From NCBI GenBank assembly GCA_019637645.1, contig JAHBVH010000018.1:1-64000 (forward strand): a DNA stretch of 64,000 nt, written 5' to 3'. Under the pieces are notes generated by a model. It worked only from the letters and a program-made list of their open reading frames with translations. It did not search any database and had not been told where the DNA came from. Source of the stretch: Caldilineaceae bacterium. Its GTDB lineage: Bacteria; Chloroflexota; Anaerolineae; Caldilineales; Caldilineaceae. This document shows, in pieces, positions 44,043 through 52,536 of this stretch; the first letter of the stretch is position 1; each line of letters begins with the position of its first letter. A program made the position numbers and the translations under genes.

Positions 44043-44741
44043 TCAGGCTTGAAGCGCAACCGGCAACGCTGCTGAGTCCTGACAACAAAGAAACTGAGTT
44101 TGCCGCTGACAGACCGGCCCCAGGGCGTGCGGAATTTCAACTCCAGCCGCCGCCAAAAGACGCCGTAAATCGGCCAGTGGCAAGCCGATCACGCCGGAGA
44201 TACAGCCCTGCAACGCACAGACCGGCGCAAAGGTGGGGTGTTGAACGGCATACGCGCCTGCCTTATCAAATGGATCGCCGGTCGCGATATAGGCAGCGAT
44301 CTCGGCGTCGGTATAGTTGCGCATCTGAACCTGCGTTGTGTTGATCACCGTCTCCTGGGTGCCAGCAGGCCAAGCCAGCAGACTAAGACCCGTATGCACT
44401 TCATGGGTGCAATCACGGAGCAGCGTTAACATGTGTGTAGCTTCAGCGTCATCGCCAGGTTTGCCCAACTGCTGATCGCCTAAGGCCACCACAGTATCCG
44501 CCGCGATAATCACCGCGGGGGCGTGGGTGGGCGCAAGCCTGGCCGCCACCGCGCGTGCCTTGGTGGTGGCTAGCCGATAGGCCAACGCCAGCGGCGCTTC
44601 AGCCACATCGGGTGTTTCATCAATATCGGCGACCTGCACGACGAAGTCTAGCCCCAGCTCGCGTAAAAATTGCTGACGCCGTGGACTCCCAGAAGCAAGA
44701 ATCAGTTGCGGACTTCTCATGTTTAGCTTATTTACTAGCAT
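44043..44741 (-). CDS. maf: Maf-family nucleotide pyrophosphatase
   Basis: House-cleaning NTP pyrophosphatase that removes modified or non-canonical nucleotides and has been linked to septum control. The 232-aa protein has LILASGSPRRQQFLRELG at the start, DIDETPDV, the catalytic-Asp segment IIAADTVVALGD, and GISGVIGLPLADLRRLL at the end of the domain. About 30 residues after that are extra. ATG 44741 and ATG 44720 are both possible; neither has a good ribosome-binding site, and the second gives the usual family start. Confidence 0.92.
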   Translation of the reverse strand: MLVNKLNMRSPQLILASGSPRRQQFLRELGLDFVVQVADIDETPDVAEAPLALAYRLATTKARAVAARLAPTHAPAVIIAADTVVALGDQQLGKPGDDAEATHMLTLLRDCTHEVHTGLSLLAWPAGTQETVINTTQVQMRNYTDAEIAAYIATGDPFDKAGAYAVQHPTFAPVCALQGCISGVIGLPLADLRRLLAAAGVEIPHALGPVCQRQTQFLCCQDSAALPVALQA

Positions 44742-44754
44742 GTATCAGGTAAAC

Positions 44755-45894
44755 TTAGGGTGATGGTGTTGGCAAAGGCGACTCAGTTTGCGGCGACGCT
44801 GGAGCTGATAGCACCGGCATTCCTGATACGGCCTCTGCTACGGCAAAAGTCACGGCAACAAACGCCTCGGTTCGGATCTGCATGGCCTTTTCTAGATCGG
44901 TCGTTAAAGGTAATTCATGCCACTGGCCCATGGAAACCGAGCCACATTGCACATATGCTGGCGCAGTTGCTAGTGGTAGTTCAATTAGATCCACCAGTTC
45001 GGTAATTGCTGCCACGCGGCCACCAAGGGGCGCAACCAGCAACTCGGCGCGCAATCGTGCATCGCCAATCGCACTCCGTTGTCCGTTAACCGCAAGTAAC
45101 GTGCAATCACGGAGCGCAAACATAACCTCAATGTTGCGGATGGACGCCTCACTAGCGCGGCCAAGGGAATCAGCGGTTGCCTGCAAACGGTCAAGCAGCG
45201 TGGCCATCTCTGCCGCCGACGATGAGGCATGATCAAGCATCAGTTGAAAACCAGCCTGATCGAGAGCAAGATAATCAGCATGCAACGATTTTGAGATACC
45301 GTTCGCGGCTAACGCGTCAAGGATTTGCTGACGCAGCGCGTCATTTGCCCCAGCCGGTTGTCGCACCGCAAAAGAATACCGTACCCAAGTGCGATCAGCC
45401 ACCATGTTCATCGTGCTATAGCCACGCACCGTCACTTTTGCGGGTGGTCGTTGCTGAAAAGGCGAATCATCCCAATAGATCGTATTCAGCAGCGCGATCG
45501 TTTGCGCGGCCTCATCTAGTTGATAAATACGATCGCATAAGCTAACCGCTAATTGTCCATCAGCCTCGTTGGCAAAGATAAGATACGCTTTGTCCACTTC
45601 AAATGGATACAAACAAACGGATGAACTAGCCAAACTGATCGTTGCGCTAGCTGGCCCCTTCCAAGCCTGGTTGACCGCGACAGTGACCATGGACGCGTAG
45701 ACTTGCTCTCCATCGTGTTGCGCCGGAGGCTCAATCTGCGTCACCGTACCGGCAAAGACAGCCGTGGCAGAAGCGAGCGTATCGGCCAGTGGTCGGCCAA
45801 AGGCACAAGAACAGGCCAACGTCCGCTGGGTATCAAAGCCCAACAAAGAACAAATCAGCACCAATAATAATGAAAATCGGATGGATCTTTTCAT
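44755..45894 (-). CDS. Exported protein with N-terminal TIMP-like domain and SIMPL (DUF541) domain
   Basis: A 379-aa exported protein. After the signal peptide (about 1-27, ending RTLA) the mature N-terminus is Cys28-Ser-Cys30, followed by FGRPLADTLASATAVFAGTV. This has the C-x-C start and first beta strands of TIMP/netrin-like domains; Cys94 and Cys120 are available to pair with Cys28 and Cys30. From about 152 (KVTVRGYSTMNMVADRTW) the protein looks like a SIMPL/DUF541 domain, found in periplasmic proteins of unknown role. The C-terminus is a Ser/Pro/Thr tail (SPLPTPSP). Cleavage just before Cys28 would expose a free N-terminal Cys, as in metalloprotease-inhibiting TIMPs; a lipoprotein is the alternative reading. 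Confidence 0.65.
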   Translation of the reverse strand: MKRSIRFSLLLVLICSLLGFDTQRTLACSCAFGRPLADTLASATAVFAGTVTQIEPPAQHDGEQVYASMVTVAVNQAWKGPASATISLASSSVCLYPFEVDKAYLIFANEADGQLAVSLCDRIYQLDEAAQTIALLNTIYWDDSPFQQRPPAKVTVRGYSTMNMVADRTWVRYSFAVRQPAGANDALRQQILDALAANGISKSLHADYLALDQAGFQLMLDHASSSAAEMATLLDRLQATADSLGRASEASIRNIEVMFALRDCTLLAVNGQRSAIGDARLRAELLVAPLGGRVAAITELVDLIELPLATAPAYVQCGSVSMGQWHELPLTTDLEKAMQIRTEAFVAVTFAVAEAVSGMPVLSAPASPQTESPLPTPSP

Positions 45895-46117
45895 CAGCTT
45901 TATTCTCCAAGAGATTCAACAGCAACCAGTCAGGTGCGCCACACCGCTTCATTGTAGGTGGAACCGCGCTTCCTATCAAATTTTGCAGGCGCTTGGGTAG
46001 GTAGAAGGGTGCGGCGATTCGGATCACTACGCGTCAAGTTGACTGGACAAAGCACTGGGGCTGTGGCACTATGCGCTGTGCTAGTCTCTCTTTTTTAATA
46101 GAATGATGGAGGAATGT

Positions 46118-47134
46118 ATGAGTGCGAAGCGTGACCGCGTGCGGTTGGTCATGGTCGGTACAGGTGGCATGGCGCGCCACCACACGACCCGGATTGCCAA
46201 ACAGCAAGATACCACCGAAATTGCCTGGGTCTGTGAACCTTCGGGCCAGGCGTATGAGCTGTTTTGTGAAAAAATGGAAGAATTTGGCATCACCCCGCCC
46301 CCCAATGAACCCGATCTAGAGACCTTGTTAGCCAAACACGGTGACGAACTAGACGCCGCCTTTATCATCACGCCGCATGTGCTTCACCACAGCCAAGCCA
46401 AGGCTTGCCTCGAAGCAGGGGTCGATGTGTTATTGGAAAAGCCCATGGTCATGAGCGGGGCCGAAGCCGAGGATCTGATCGCCACCCGCGACCGCACAGG
46501 CCGTTTGTTGGTGGTCTCCTTTAACGGCAGCCTCTCCCCCCAAATCCGCAAGGCCGCCGAGCTGTTACACTCGGGTGCCTTGGGTGCTATTATGAATGTT
46601 CATGCCGTAGCTTGGCAGAACTGGAAGCAAGGCACAACCGGCACATGGCGGCAAAACCCACCCATGTCGGGTGGCGGGTTCCTCTTTGACACGGGTGCCC
46701 ATATGTTGAATACCGTTTCGGATCTGGTGAACGAGGATTTTGTCGAGGTCGCGGCTTGGTTGGACAATCGCGGCACGCCAGTAGATATTTTGGGCTCGAT
46801 CATGGCCCGGACCCGCTCCGGCGCATTTGTCACGCTGAGCGGCTGTGGCGACGCCATTCGCTCGTGCCATTCCGATGTCCGCATCTTCTGCACCGATGCA
46901 ATCCTGCGCACAGGAATCTGGGGCGAGCGATTGGAGCTGCAACGCAATGGGGAAGCCGATCTGGTGACGGTTGAAGTGCCGCCCTCCTTGGGCCAGTGGG
47001 AGACCTTCCTCCGGGTACGCGCGGGGGAGATCGCCAATCCCTGCCCGCCCGAGGTAGGTCTGCGCATGGCGCGCTTGTGGGATATGATCCAAGCATCAGC
47101 CGCCCAAGGTGGCAAGCCGGTACACGCAGCCTAA
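46118..47134 (+). CDS. Gfo/Idh/MocA-family NAD(P)-dependent oxidoreductase
   Basis: A 338-aa sugar or cyclitol dehydrogenase-like protein. The Rossmann start is [16 protein letters not shown] (GTGGMA at 14-19), the catalytic-lysine segment is LLEKPMVM near 110, and the C-terminal alpha/beta domain has [20 protein letters not shown], where the family's Asp-x-x-x-His (DTGAH) is present. The start ATG 46118 lies five bases after GGAGG; an ATG at 46103 is in frame. The substrate is unknown. It ends in a perfect palindrome shared with the convergent surface-protein gene. Confidence 0.9.
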   Translation: MSAKRDRVRLVMVGTGGMARHHTTRIAKQQDTTEIAWVCEPSGQAYELFCEKMEEFGITPPPNEPDLETLLAKHGDELDAAFIITPHVLHHSQAKACLEAGVDVLLEKPMVMSGAEAEDLIATRDRTGRLLVVSFNGSLSPQIRKAAELLHSGALGAIMNVHAVAWQNWKQGTTGTWRQNPPMSGGGFLFDTGAHMLNTVSDLVNEDFVEVAAWLDNRGTPVDILGSIMARTRSGAFVTLSGCGDAIRSCHSDVRIFCTDAILRTGIWGERLELQRNGEADLVTVEVPPSLGQWETFLRVRAGEIANPCPPEVGLRMARLWDMIQASAAQGGKPVHAA

Positions 47135-47146
47135 TTTGGCCTAGCC

Positions 47147-47179
47147 AAACCTGACAGGTTTTCAAAACCTGTCAGGTTT
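47147..47179. repeat. Perfect palindrome, ACCTGACAGGTTTT family, between convergent genes
   Basis: AAACCTGACAGGTTTT (47147-47162), one base, AAAACCTGTCAGGTTT (47164-47179). Sixteen perfect pairs ending in a T run on both strands, so it can terminate transcription from either side. Best-preserved copy of the dispersed family. Confidence 0.88.
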
Positions 47180-47189
47180 TTAGGAATGT

Positions 47190-50100
47190 CTACTCGCGCA
47201 CCAGCGGCAGATAAAGGCGGGTGGCGATGGTTGGTTCCGCCCCTTCCTCAATGGCCGTTGGTATCTGGAAAAAGCCGAAGTCAATCGTCAAGTTATTGAT
47301 GTCCGGTGGCTCGGCCAACCCAACAGGACCGAGATCTGTTTCATCAGTCGGCTCAGTATCATAGTCCATCGTAATGATACCACTCCAAACACCTGCAACC
47401 GTTGGGTCATCCACATTGAGCCCGTTGTCGTTCAGGTCCCCATCATCATCGGGGATCAGCTCCGTCGGCCCGCTGCTATTCAGCGCGGCCAGTGGCCCCC
47501 CCGCCTGGAAATTACTGGCATCGATCAACACTTTGTAAGTGCCCGGCAAGAGGTTGACAAAGTTATAGTAGCCTTGCGCGTCGGTGGTGGCAACCAGCAC
47601 CTGACCATTAGCATCATTCACAGGATTGCCGTTGCCATCCAGCAGACGGACGAGGACATTGGCGATCCCTGGCTCAGCGCCCTCCATAATACCATTGTTG
47701 GCTATCCCGCCCCCAGCGCCATTATCCAACCAGACACGATTGCCCAAACTGAGCGGCTTGTAGACGCCAAAGTCGGCAGTCAGGTTGACATTGTCATCAT
47801 CAAGCGCGCCACCATAACGGCCTGCCCCGCTTTCTGCCGTTGGTTGTAGGTTGGGCTGGAGGTCATAGACGATACTCCGCAGACCATTGGTGGCGAGGTC
47901 AACTTCATCGATCCCATTTTCATCCACATCATCATCAGCGCTGGTGCTGGTACCATGACCAGTTGAAGAGCGATAATTTGCCAAGAGCGCGCCACGTTGG
48001 AAGTTACTGGCGAGGAGATGAACAAAATAGTGGCCGGGCGGCAAATTATCAAAGAGATAGAAACCGCCGCCACTGGTTGTAGTTGTCGCCAAGGGCGCCG
48101 TTGTCACTGGATCAGCACCGGCCACGAAAAGGGCGACGGCCACCCCATCCATGCCGCCATCTGTGGCATCAAACCGACCATTGTTACCTAGATCGCGGAA
48201 GACAACATTGCCGATCGCCACGCGTTCAACGGCTGGCGGGACGAGGCCAAAGTCCACGGTCAAATTGCTACTAGCATCGGGTGTCCCGACGCCATCATTA
48301 CCGGGGATACCACTCGCGGTTGGCGTTTCACCAGTTGGCTCGTCAATGTCCAAGGTAACAGGGGCGCTGACAATGCCATCAAGCGCCGGTGTCCCCCCGT
48401 CCAGACCATTGTCGTTCTGGTCACCATTGGCATCTGGGTTCGCTTCTTGGCCAGGGCCTGTGCTACTTGTGTAACTAGCCAGCACCGCGCCCGTTTGGAA
48501 GTTGCTGGCCGCCAACCGAACCCGATAGGTCCCCGCGGTCAACCCACTAAAGAGATAGAAGCCATTGTTGGTCAAGCTTGTCTGGCCGGTGGGTGCGCCG
48601 GTGGCGTCCAATAGCTCCACAACCACGCCATTGGGCACAGGCGCTTCGCCGCTGGTGACCAAGCCGTCATTGTTCGCATCGATCCACACATAGTTACCCA
48701 GGGAGTGCGCTTGCTGCGAGGCCAATGGAATAAAGCCAAAGTCGTAGGTATGGTTGTTAAAGCCAGGCGCAGAGAGATCACGGCAGGGCACAGCATAGCT
48801 GGCATAGTCAGCCACCAGCGTTCCATTGGAATCGCGCAGTTCGCCATTGGTCGCCCCCCCTAATTCCGCTTGCGTAAGTATCAACCCATTCAAGGCCGGT
48901 TGCTGCGCGGTGCCCGTGATATTCGGGATCCGGATTTCATAAACTGCCTCGCCCGTGGGACCACAGAGGCCCGCTTCGATCCCTGTCGCGCCATTTTGCG
49001 TTACATTCGCATCGGTAAAGAGATACTCTCCGCCATTGGCGGTGGTGGTCATCCCCACCAACAGACCATCACGATATAGTTCCACGGTAACGCCGTCCAG
49101 CCCCGGTTCGCCCGGGTCTTGCACCCCATTCCCATTGGTATCTTGCCAGACGCGATTGCCAATTTCCAAGGGGGCCGCAGGACAGAGCGCCTCTAAGTCG
49201 CCCAGACCATTGGCTTTGTCAAAGAGGGCGATTTCACCGCTGCCATCAAACAGGAGATAGCTCCGGGTGGTAATGCCGGTTGCATTTTGATACCACTTAA
49301 TCCCACCATCACTACGCGCATCATTATTCATCCCCTCAATCGGGTTATAGATGACTGAAGCCACATCGGGCAGGCCAGGGATCTGCACTTGTGCGCCCAA
49401 GGATGTTTCGCTATGGGCTGGCTCAAATTGCTGATCCTGGAAGTAATATTCTCCCCCGCCTGGACCTTGCCCATTATTGAGCCCCACGGTTGTAGCTGCA
49501 CCACAGGTGCCATTGCTTTCCAACTGCCAAGTGCCGCTGCCCGTGGCACAGGCCCGCAAGATATCCCCACGCGCAAAGGCTGTGTAATTGGTGGGATCGG
49601 CAGGGTCGGGGCCACCAGCCACGGTGCCAAATTGGTCGCTGTTACGATCACGGAGCCCCAAAATCATATCCTCGCCATCAAAGACAATGTCAGTCAGCCA
49701 AGGCTGGGCCCATTTACCACCAGCTTGAAGCGCATTATTGCGGTTAAAGCTGGTGCGGTTTAACCAATATTGCCATTGCAGATTCGATGCTCCCCGATTG
49801 TAGGTGAGCGGAAAGTCCAAAACCGGCGTTGGTGCAAAGGCCCCATCAGCAAAAACATAGACATAGCCGCGCAGATTCGCCGCCAGTTGGGTCGATTCTG
49901 CCGAGCAGACCATGCCAACATAGACCTTGCCATCTTGGATACCAAGGCCAAAGGGGCGCACATCGACCGTGGGACAAGTGGAGGGCATGGGTAGCGCAAA
50001 CGTCGCAGGCGCGCTGGGGTTGGCTAACGGAATGGCCCATAGCGTATTATCCAATAAATTTACCGTGTAGAGCGTCTGGAGATCTTCCCCCATATCCAGA

Positions 50101-51137
50101 TCACCAAAACTGGCCTTGCCCACCTGATCAAAGGCGTTACTGTCATTCAGCCAGCAGTTGGCATTGGTGCTATTGGCATTATGGCCGGGTGAGAGACAAG
50201 TTTGGCCTGGTTGCGGATGAGGATCGGTGCCAAACTGCGCCCCAAAATTGTAGAAGAGTGTAGCCACCCCCGACTCGGGGATCTGATAGATCGCGCCGGG
50301 GCCGCCCGGGCCAAAACCAGCATGGCGCTTGAGAAAAGCCGCGGCATAGAGAATGCGACTTTGCGGATTCCAAGCCAGCCCCCACACAGTGCCGATCTCG
50401 CGGGCCGCCGCCACTTGGGCGGGGGCGGGGCTGCTCACGGCTGCGGCATCAGTCAGGAGCGTGCTGCCAGCCGTGTAGGGAAAGGTGTACATGACATTCT
50501 TATTTTGATTGACACCGTCTGGGTTGGCCTGTTGTTCGCCAAAGACAAAACAGGAGGTAGCCAGCGTGGGCGCGGGGTTCTTCCCACAGAAATCCGCGGG
50601 GTTGTTGAAGCCAACATCAACATTGGCGGTAGGGCCATCAACAAAGGTGACGGTGGTACGCGCCCCATTGCCTGCGGCACCAGGCTTGAGAAAAGCCAAG
50701 GTCCCGTCTGCTGGCAAGGTAACCTCCAGGCGAAGGGGGTAGGCACCCACAGGATCGATGCCATAGGTGCCATCAGCCGTTGACTCACAGGAGGTCGTCG
50801 TGCCACTGGCATCATAGGCGGTCACCACCATGCCAGCGACACCTGGCTCGAGCAGATCGCGCTCGGCATTGGCATTGTAATCGCGAAAGACTACCCCTGT
50901 AATGCCGCTGCCTGTACAAGCCGCTGCCTGCACGGTCGGCATGCCATTCAGAGAAAGATTGCACAAGACAAAGATAGCAGCGAGAAGCATAGCATACAAC
51001 AATTGACGGACGCGCCAGCCATGAGGTCGCGTTCGATCATCAACAAGAAGAGACACGCTCCATCCTGATTTGTAGACTTGTTCAGAAGACGTAGAACAGG
51101 AAAGAGAGATGGGGTCGATGGTTCCGGCTTTATTCAT
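47190..51137 (-). CDS. Large exported SdrD-B / Cna-B repeat surface protein
   Basis: A 1315-aa exported protein. It has an unusually long N-terminal region (about 45 residues) before the signal-peptide core (LLYAMLLAAIFVLCNLSL), ending near VQAAA at 73; the start is supported by AGGAG seven bases upstream. Five SdrD-B beta-sandwich domains can be seen at about 75-130, 655-760, 812-910, 974-1080 and 1131-1230, each with the (L)GNxVWxDxNxxG-type calcium-loop start and GxYxF ending. Residues about 190-630 form a different, propeller-like region (GTVWGLAWNPQSRILYAAAF). The end is TRLYLPLVRE, not an LPXTG signal; a Y-L-P-L-V tail recurs, as I recall it, on Chloroflexota exported proteins. Likely a cell-surface or sheath component. 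Confidence 0.85.
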   Translation of the reverse strand: MNKAGTIDPISLSCSTSSEQVYKSGWSVSLLVDDRTRPHGWRVRQLLYAMLLAAIFVLCNLSLNGMPTVQAAACTGSGITGVVFRDYNANAERDLLEPGVAGMVVTAYDASGTTTSCESTADGTYGIDPVGAYPLRLEVTLPADGTLAFLKPGAAGNGARTTVTFVDGPTANVDVGFNNPADFCGKNPAPTLATSCFVFGEQQANPDGVNQNKNVMYTFPYTAGSTLLTDAAAVSSPAPAQVAAAREIGTVWGLAWNPQSRILYAAAFLKRHAGFGPGGPGAIYQIPESGVATLFYNFGAQFGTDPHPQPGQTCLSPGHNANSTNANCWLNDSNAFDQVGKASFGDLDMGEDLQTLYTVNLLDNTLWAIPLANPSAPATFALPMPSTCPTVDVRPFGLGIQDGKVYVGMVCSAESTQLAANLRGYVYVFADGAFAPTPVLDFPLTYNRGASNLQWQYWLNRTSFNRNNALQAGGKWAQPWLTDIVFDGEDMILGLRDRNSDQFGTVAGGPDPADPTNYTAFARGDILRACATGSGTWQLESNGTCGAATTVGLNNGQGPGGGEYYFQDQQFEPAHSETSLGAQVQIPGLPDVASVIYNPIEGMNNDARSDGGIKWYQNATGITTRSYLLFDGSGEIALFDKANGLGDLEALCPAAPLEIGNRVWQDTNGNGVQDPGEPGLDGVTVELYRDGLLVGMTTTANGGEYLFTDANVTQNGATGIEAGLCGPTGEAVYEIRIPNITGTAQQPALNGLILTQAELGGATNGELRDSNGTLVADYASYAVPCRDLSAPGFNNHTYDFGFIPLASQQAHSLGNYVWIDANNDGLVTSGEAPVPNGVVVELLDATGAPTGQTSLTNNGFYLFSGLTAGTYRVRLAASNFQTGAVLASYTSSTGPGQEANPDANGDQNDNGLDGGTPALDGIVSAPVTLDIDEPTGETPTASGIPGNDGVGTPDASSNLTVDFGLVPPAVERVAIGNVVFRDLGNNGRFDATDGGMDGVAVALFVAGADPVTTAPLATTTTSGGGFYLFDNLPPGHYFVHLLASNFQRGALLANYRSSTGHGTSTSADDDVDENGIDEVDLATNGLRSIVYDLQPNLQPTAESGAGRYGGALDDDNVNLTADFGVYKPLSLGNRVWLDNGAGGGIANNGIMEGAEPGIANVLVRLLDGNGNPVNDANGQVLVATTDAQGYYNFVNLLPGTYKVLIDASNFQAGGPLAALNSSGPTELIPDDDGDLNDNGLNVDDPTVAGVWSGIITMDYDTEPTDETDLGPVGLAEPPDINNLTIDFGFFQIPTAIEEGAEPTIATRLYLPLVRE

Positions 51138-51508
51138 GAAATACTCCTGAGATAGTCTCTGATGGCGATGACAGATAAGGCGGATAGAGATCCAAGAATT
51201 CCATCATACAAGACTTTTTGTCACATTACAAAAATGCCAAACTAGGCAACAAAACCAAGTTATGATACGCCAAATGACAGTTATACGGACAGTAATCGTA
51301 TGGTAGACTAATCAATAATTTAACGTAGTGACAGGTAGTAGGGTCTTTCTTGCGCCATAGCAGACACCCAATGACCCGTGGTTGCTAGTGAGTCGCGGAC
51401 TGTTTTTTGATACAATCAAGGATACCCGCCCCGCTGATGAACGGTAAGCACTAAATTCGGTAATCCGCCCCGTGCTTCAGCGCCGGGCGGTGCGAAACGC
51501 GTCCGTAA

Positions 51509-51541
51509 AGACCTGACAGGTTTTCCAAACCTGTCAGGTCT
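51509..51541. repeat. Perfect palindrome, ACCTGACAGGTTTT family
   Basis: AGACCTGACAGGTTT (51509-51523), loop TCC, AAACCTGTCAGGTCT (51527-51541): 15 perfect pairs. A sequence TATAGGCGTTCACTTGG (minus strand) lies five bases beyond one arm, similar to the flank of the copy at 62658. Confidence 0.85.
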
Positions 51542-51569
51542 GATCCAAGTGAACGCCTATAACCTACCT

Positions 51570-51633
51570 AATCAACTGTGTAGTAAATCAACTGTGTAGT
51601 AAATCAACTGTGTAGTAAATCAACTGTGTAGTA
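51570..51633. repeat. Four perfect tandem copies of a 16-bp iteron-like repeat
   Basis: AATCAACTGTGTAGTA is repeated four times without a mismatch, ending 23 bases before the DUF2726 start. It could be a VNTR, an operator array, or duplicated ends of a small mobile element. Confidence 0.9.
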
Positions 51634-51656
51634 ACCTTTAGCAAGGGGAATTACCT

Positions 51657-52199
51657 ATGCCATTATGTGCTGTACGCGATAGTGTATTAGACCCAGTGGA
51701 ACATTCCCTATACCGGGCTCTTACGCTGGTTTTATGCCAACGCGCTGTGGTGCTCACCAAGCTCGCTCTCGGTGACCTCTTTTGGCTGCCTCCCCATAAT
51801 GACGGCAGCACGCGCTTGCCCCAACCGACAATTGACTTTGTCATCTGCGACCGTGATTCCCTGCGCCCGCTGGGAGTGATCCTCCTTGAAGAGGCAGCCA
51901 CCCACAGAGAGCCAACATCCCGGACCGCCCAAATTACGCAGAGCTGTGCCCAAGCCGGGTTACCGGTGGTGTGCTTACCCCGTCAACAGGCCTATCTTAT
52001 GCATCAGCTAACGCCCCTCATTGAGCCGCTGCTCCAGGGCCCAGCCCGGCAAGACGACCCCAGTCAGGACGACCGCAGCAGCGACCCCCTACGCCACGCC
52101 CAGCTATTTTCCAGCAAGTATCTCAACAAAGCAGGGCGTAGCACCCCAGCCTATCCCGGCTATGGTGTCCTACGCAACCTTGGCAACAAGCTGGCCTAG
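51657..52199 (+). CDS. DUF2726 family protein
   Basis: A 180-aa protein resembling the DUF2726 family, which has a restriction-endonuclease-like core and unknown role. The pattern is visible in DPVEHSLYRALTLVL, VVLTKLALGDLF, DFVICDRDSLRPLGVILLEE and AGLPVVCLPRQQAY (about residues 11-115). The LGVILLEE strand replaces the more usual IELDD, so a catalytic acidic pair is partly kept. The last 60 residues (QDDPSQDDRSSDP ...) look disordered and unrelated. The ATG at 51657 has AAGGGGAATTACCT upstream. It is flanked on both sides by dispersed repeats, which suggests a repeat-carried or recently arrived gene. Confidence 0.55.
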   Translation: MPLCAVRDSVLDPVEHSLYRALTLVLCQRAVVLTKLALGDLFWLPPHNDGSTRLPQPTIDFVICDRDSLRPLGVILLEEAATHREPTSRTAQITQSCAQAGLPVVCLPRQQAYLMHQLTPLIEPLLQGPARQDDPSQDDRSSDPLRHAQLFSSKYLNKAGRSTPAYPGYGVLRNLGNKLA

Positions 52200-52536
52200 A
52201 AGCCCATCTTTGTGCGACCACCAAGCCGCACGGGCCATTGCCCCGCCATCGACAACACACAGCGTAGCACCCCACCTGCTATCCGCAACCACCCTGTACC
52301 ATTGGCCCTGTTACACGCAATGGTACAGTTGTGGCCCTTGCGCGGCCACTTCTTCACAGGTACAACAAGCAGCATGGACGAGCTCTCTTTGATACGTGAC
52401 AGGTTTTAATGAATAGAAGTTACGCACTTGGCTCTGTGGTTCCCACAACCGCCAGCGCAAGCCGCTGTCACGGATAGGCTAGTTCTATCGACCATTCCAT
52501 GCCCTTTGTTTACAAGGCAGTTGAAGAGGAGGTTTC
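52200..52536. other. Gap between DUF2726 and alpha-2-macroglobulin genes
   Basis: No gene recognised in 337 bp. It contains a half copy of the palindrome family (GTGACAGGTTTT, 52397-52408) and, at 52413-52431, ATAGAAGTTACGCACTTGG, 18 of 19 bases identical to 62658-62676. The strong ribosome-binding site GAGGAGG of the next gene ends the gap. Confidence 0.5.

Larger units (their letters stand above)
51138..51656. other. Repeat-rich intergenic region
   Basis: A 520-bp gap with no recognised gene. It holds a dispersed palindrome (51509-51541) and four tandem 16-bp repeats (51570-51633), described separately. The divergent promoters of the surface protein and the DUF2726 gene must lie here, but I see no clear consensus. 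Confidence 0.5.

Noticed and set aside
49389..50783. Several plus-strand ORFs opposite the SdrD-B gene
   Set aside because: They are antisense shadows of a protein with clear repeated domains and have no ribosome-binding sites or known similarity.
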